Of a stretch of 8,624 nucleotides of DNA, positions 5,752-8,624 are shown piece after piece. The stretch is from an uncultured Agathobaculum sp. (GTDB lineage Bacteria > Bacillota > Clostridia > Oscillospirales > Butyricicoccaceae). The stretch covers positions 1 through 8,624 of the forward strand of contig CALWJG010000065.1 in NCBI GenBank assembly GCA_944380945.1, read 5' to 3'. Both the position numbers and the translations under genes were made by a program. Numbering within the stretch: position 1 is the stretch's first letter; every line of letters begins with the position of its first letter. The notes beneath the pieces were generated by a model, which worked only from the letters and a program-made list of their open reading frames with translations, was not told the DNA's origin and made no database searches.

Positions 5752-7155
5752 TTACTTAAATTCGATTTTCTGCCGTTCGATCCTGCCCCAATGGTGCTTT
5801 TTGCGGCGGTAGCCGATCAGGGCGGCCATGCGCACCCACGCGAGAATGAACCGCAGGCAGGTGACCTCGAATATACACAGCCCCACCGCCTTGAAAATAT
5901 CAGACGGATACAGCCGCAGGTCGATGGTGTGTACGCGAGCGAAAAACGCCGTGAGCGACAGCACAGCTGCGTAAACAACATAGATGAAAAAAAACAGCAC
6001 CATGAACGGCACATTGATCAAATCGACCGCAAAGGCCAGCAGTGTGGTCAGCACGCCGAACACCTCGATATACGGGGAGAACAGCTCGTAGATCAGGAAA
6101 TAGAAATAGGATACGAAGCCCACCAGACCGTAGCGCGGATTGCCGAGAATGTGACGGTGCTTCATCATGCTCTGGAACAGGCCGATGTGCCAGCGCCGCC
6201 GCTGCCTGCACAGGTCGCGCAGGCGCTCGGGCACCTGCGTCCAGCAGATGGCATCCGATACATAGCGGATGCGGTAGCGCCGGTGGTTTTCCCGGCAGAA
6301 CACATGCAGCTTGACCACGAGCTCCATATCCTCGCCCATGGTGGCGGTGTCATATCCGCCGGCGGCGATGACCGCGCTTTTGAGGAACAGGCCGAACGCA
6401 CCGGAGATGATGATGTTGCCGTTGAATTTGTCGAACAGGATGCGGGAGGCGAGAAACGACCGGTCGTATTCCAGCACCTGCATACAGGCCAACAGCCTGC
6501 GCGGCATCCGGTAGCGCACAACACGGCCGTTTTCGATCTCTGCGCCGTTGCAGGGGCGCACCGTCCCGCCCACAGCGACCACATCGGAATCCTCGAGTAC
6601 GGGACGCACGATCTTCTCCAGCGAATCGTATTGCAGCACCGAATCCGCATCCAGACAGAGGAAATACGGGTAGCGGGATACGTTGACGCCCATATTGAGC
6701 GCATCCGCCTTGCCGCCGTTTTTCTTGCACACCAGCGTGATGGGAACCTTATAAGAAAGTGATTCATACACTGCGGTCTCCTGCTGGCAGGGGATCCGCC
6801 GCTGGATGGGGCGTTCGATGCGCTGCATATGAAAGTGTTTGCACATCAGCTCCACGGTGTCATCCGTAGAGCCGTCGTCCACCACGATGATCTCATAAAG
6901 CCGGTATTCCAGCTGAAGCAGCGATCGGACAGTGGCCTCGATCGTCACACCCTCGTTATGCGCGGGCACAATGACGGAAACCGGGATGAAATAGTCGTCA
7001 GCAAGCTCATTTTTCAGCAGATTGCGCCGTTTGGCGGCGTACAGCTCGGACGAGCCAACGGTCACCGACAGGAACAGAAAGCTGGCGTAGCCGATCATAT
7101 AGAGAATGAAGAAAAATTCCACGCACAGCAGGAACCACTGGATCGCGTCTCTCAT
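5752..7155 (-). CDS. Membrane GT2 family glycosyltransferase (processive polysaccharide synthase type)
   Basis: A 467-residue inner-membrane glycosyltransferase with the architecture of BcsA, PgaC and hyaluronan synthases, which polymerise a sugar chain from UDP-sugars and often export it. An N-terminal membrane helix spans about 7-32. The cytosolic GT-A domain then shows VSVIVPAHNE (59-68), VVDDGSTDD (91-99), KNGGKADALN (145-154), LDADSV (168-173) with the DxD metal/UDP-binding motif, GED (274-276) with the general base Asp, and QRRRW (318-322), the Q/RxxRW motif of processive enzymes. About four hydrophobic C-terminal segments follow (about 342-445). No PilZ domain is present; the tail is short and basic. 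The ATG at 7155 overlaps the HEAT gene stop as ATGA, with AAGGGAGG about 10 bases upstream. The sugar polymer cannot be told from sequence. Confidence 0.9.
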   Translation of the reverse strand: MRDAIQWFLLCVEFFFILYMIGYASFLFLSVTVGSSELYAAKRRNLLKNELADDYFIPVSVIVPAHNEGVTIEATVRSLLQLEYRLYEIIVVDDGSTDDTVELMCKHFHMQRIERPIQRRIPCQQETAVYESLSYKVPITLVCKKNGGKADALNMGVNVSRYPYFLCLDADSVLQYDSLEKIVRPVLEDSDVVAVGGTVRPCNGAEIENGRVVRYRMPRRLLACMQVLEYDRSFLASRILFDKFNGNIIISGAFGLFLKSAVIAAGGYDTATMGEDMELVVKLHVFCRENHRRYRIRYVSDAICWTQVPERLRDLCRQRRRWHIGLFQSMMKHRHILGNPRYGLVGFVSYFYFLIYELFSPYIEVFGVLTTLLAFAVDLINVPFMVLFFFIYVVYAAVLSLTAFFARVHTIDLRLYPSDIFKAVGLCIFEVTCLRFILAWVRMAALIGYRRKKHHWGRIERQKIEFK

Positions 7156-8294
7156 ACCGTCGCCGCCTCCCTTCTGGCAGGCTGTGCATTGGCTGTCTGT
7201 GCCTGCTGTTCCAATCGCCGCTGCTCCAGACGATAGGTCAGCATCTCGCGGGCATATCGATCATCCGCCCGCAGGCGGCCCAGTAAAGACTCATAGCTGA
7301 GTCCCTGTCTTTCCAGACTGGCCGAGGCATTATACCGCACATACCAGTTGGGGCTTTGCAGCGCCTGCACCAGCGCCTCCTGCACATCCTGTCCCGTATA
7401 GCCTGCCAGCGCCGCAGCGCTGACGGCTGCATACTCCCAGCGGACCGGATCGTCATCGCGCGCCAGACGCAGCAGAAGCGCACGCGCCGGCTCATATGGA
7501 TACCGGCCGAGATAACGGATCGCAGGGAAATGCAGTTCCTTGTTCCGGCTGTCGTCCTGCAGCAGTGCGAGCATCTGGTTGCAGTAATTTCCGCTTGTAA
7601 AGCGGATATAGTCCAGAATCGCACGCTGGACATGCAGGGAAAAACGATCAAAGCTTTGCAGCAGCTGGGCGATCAGTGCATCGCTGTCTCCGGTATAGCT
7701 GCGCAGGGTCTCGGTGACCAGCTTTTCGCGGATCTGTCCTTCGTCCCGGTTCTGCAAACGCAAGAGGGCATCCGTGACGACCGACGGATTGCCGAATGTG
7801 CACAGCGCCTTGAGCGCATTCACCCGGCAGTACAGGCTGTCCTTCTGCAGGTAGGACAGAAGCAGCTGCTGGATCTGCTCTGCGGGCATGAAGCGCTGCA
7901 GCTGATGGCGGTACAAAAAGTGGCAGAAATAGGCGGCCTGCGTGTTTTCCCGCCGCAGATAGACACGGGCCAGATCCAGGCACACCGGTTCAAACTGCTG
8001 TATGTACAACCGGACGGCCGGATCCCGTCCGTCCAGCTCATCCAGCAGCCGGTCAAATGCCAGCAGATGGCTTACGCGCGCCAGCCTGCGGCGCAGCATC
8101 TGCCAATGGCGCGGCGAAGCCTGTCCACCGGACCGGATTGTCTCCAGCTGAGACGTGGCCTGCCGACGGAACCAGTCGGTCCGATGCACGCGCCGGCGGT
8201 CATCCGTGTGCAGGTGCGCCATATACAGCAGATTAAAGACAAGCATGCTGATGCAGACCAGTCCGTATCCATATAATAAAACTTCAGCGCCCAT
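7152..8294 (-). CDS. Membrane-anchored HEAT-repeat protein
   Basis: A 380-residue protein with one N-terminal hydrophobic helix (about 4-26), then an Arg-rich stretch (DDRRRVHR, 31-38) that should stay in the cytosol. The rest is all-helical. Residues about 141-340 are degenerate HEAT-like repeats, with helix pairs such as YCRVNALKALCTFGNPSVV, SLHVQRAILDYIRF and WYVRYNASASLERQG. The C-terminus is a charged, Gln/Arg-rich helix. HEAT scaffolds usually bind proteins; no catalytic motif is visible. It is coupled to the GT2 gene by ATGA overlap, so a complex with that enzyme is a fair inference. ATG 8294 is chosen because AAGGAG lies 11 bases upstream. The GTG at 8306 would overlap the ribosome site itself. 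Confidence 0.75.
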   Translation of the reverse strand: MGAEVLLYGYGLVCISMLVFNLLYMAHLHTDDRRRVHRTDWFRRQATSQLETIRSGGQASPRHWQMLRRRLARVSHLLAFDRLLDELDGRDPAVRLYIQQFEPVCLDLARVYLRRENTQAAYFCHFLYRHQLQRFMPAEQIQQLLLSYLQKDSLYCRVNALKALCTFGNPSVVTDALLRLQNRDEGQIREKLVTETLRSYTGDSDALIAQLLQSFDRFSLHVQRAILDYIRFTSGNYCNQMLALLQDDSRNKELHFPAIRYLGRYPYEPARALLLRLARDDDPVRWEYAAVSAAALAGYTGQDVQEALVQALQSPNWYVRYNASASLERQGLSYESLLGRLRADDRYAREMLTYRLEQRRLEQQAQTANAQPARREAATV

Positions 8295-8327
8295 CGCGCG
8301 GATCACTCCTTTCCGGGCTATACATTG

Positions 8328-8624
8328 TCATGATGCAAGGCTGGCCCAATATTGTTGCAGTATATAATAAGATTCTTTCAGCCGTTCGTGATAGGTGACC
8401 TGATTGCCCCAGCCCTGCAGCGGGAACGCGGCCATGGGTGCAGCCGCCTCTCCTTCCCCTGTGCACAGGCCGACATACATCTCCTCGATTTGGATATATT
8501 CGATGCCGTAGTGCTCATAATAATCGTCGTGGATCATCATTTCCGAGGGATCGGCGAAATTCAGCAGCTGCCAGGGGATGCGGATCTCGACGCCGTCCTC
8601 CGTGAACATATAGTCCGCCAGCGA
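8328..8624 (-). CDS. Partial protein, C-terminal 98 residues, possible beta-sandwich (CBM9-like) end
   Basis: The frame is open to the window edge; only the last 98 residues are seen, beginning SLADYMFTEDGVEIRIPWQ. The pattern DGVEIRIPWQLLNF, then IHDDYYEHYG, recalls the last strands of CBM9/DOMON-like beta-sandwich domains, where an 'E-x-R/A-I-PW' strand is common. This is a resemblance by eye, not a family assignment. The end is helical (YHERLKESYYILQQYW). It is 33 bases upstream of the HEAT gene with no terminator between, so it is probably in the same operon. By this context it could be a surface or sugar-binding component, but the function is unknown. Confidence 0.6.
   Translation of the reverse strand, partial: SLADYMFTEDGVEIRIPWQLLNFADPSEMMIHDDYYEHYGIEYIQIEEMYVGLCTGEGEAAAPMAAFPLQGWGNQVTYHERLKESYYILQQYWASLAS

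Noticed and set aside
5429..5812. A 127-codon plus-strand open frame in the gap before the GT2 gene
   Set aside because: It spans the cyclase leader, its promoter and the end of the GT2 gene, with no good ribosome site or known motif.

Overview
The window looks like a chromosomal stretch of a GC-rich Gram-positive anaerobe, most likely a clostridial gut bacterium of the Oscillospiraceae/Butyricicoccaceae type. I infer this from the G/C-rich third codon positions, strong AGGAGG-like ribosome sites, a stand-alone methionine-synthase reactivation protein, an oxygen-sensitive PflX-type radical SAM enzyme and the GGDEF signalling gene. The species cannot be fixed from sequence alone. No mobile elements, tRNA, rRNA or CRISPR were seen.

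Left block (1-2200, minus strand): a one-carbon/methionine operon read from right to left. metF (5,10-methylene-THF reductase) overlaps by GTGA a small protein equivalent to the C-terminal reactivation domain of cobalamin-dependent methionine synthase. Three bases later comes the start of metH, which is cut by the window edge. MetF makes 5-methyl-THF, MetH uses it to methylate homocysteine, and the reactivation protein rescues oxidised cobalamin. A short divergent promoter region (about 2201-2314) separates this operon from the next.

Middle block (2315-4005, plus strand): a PflX/COG1313-type radical SAM protein overlaps by ATGA a thiD-type HMP/HMP-P kinase. A perfect 13-bp hairpin at 4033-4066 lies between thiD and the convergent gene on its right.

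Right block (4071-8624, minus strand): a SnoaL/NTF2-like + PAS + GGDEF diguanylate cyclase with its own apparent promoter and a structured leader of about 170 nt. Upstream of it is a three-gene cluster: the C-terminus of a protein with a possible beta-sandwich ending, a membrane-anchored HEAT-repeat protein, and a processive-type membrane GT2 glycosyltransferase (BcsA/PgaC/hyaluronan-synthase architecture, no PilZ domain). The HEAT and GT2 genes are translationally coupled by ATGA. The most interesting hypothesis here is a surface-polysaccharide synthase module with a HEAT-repeat partner instead of a PilZ domain, next to a cyclic-di-GMP synthase that may tune it.
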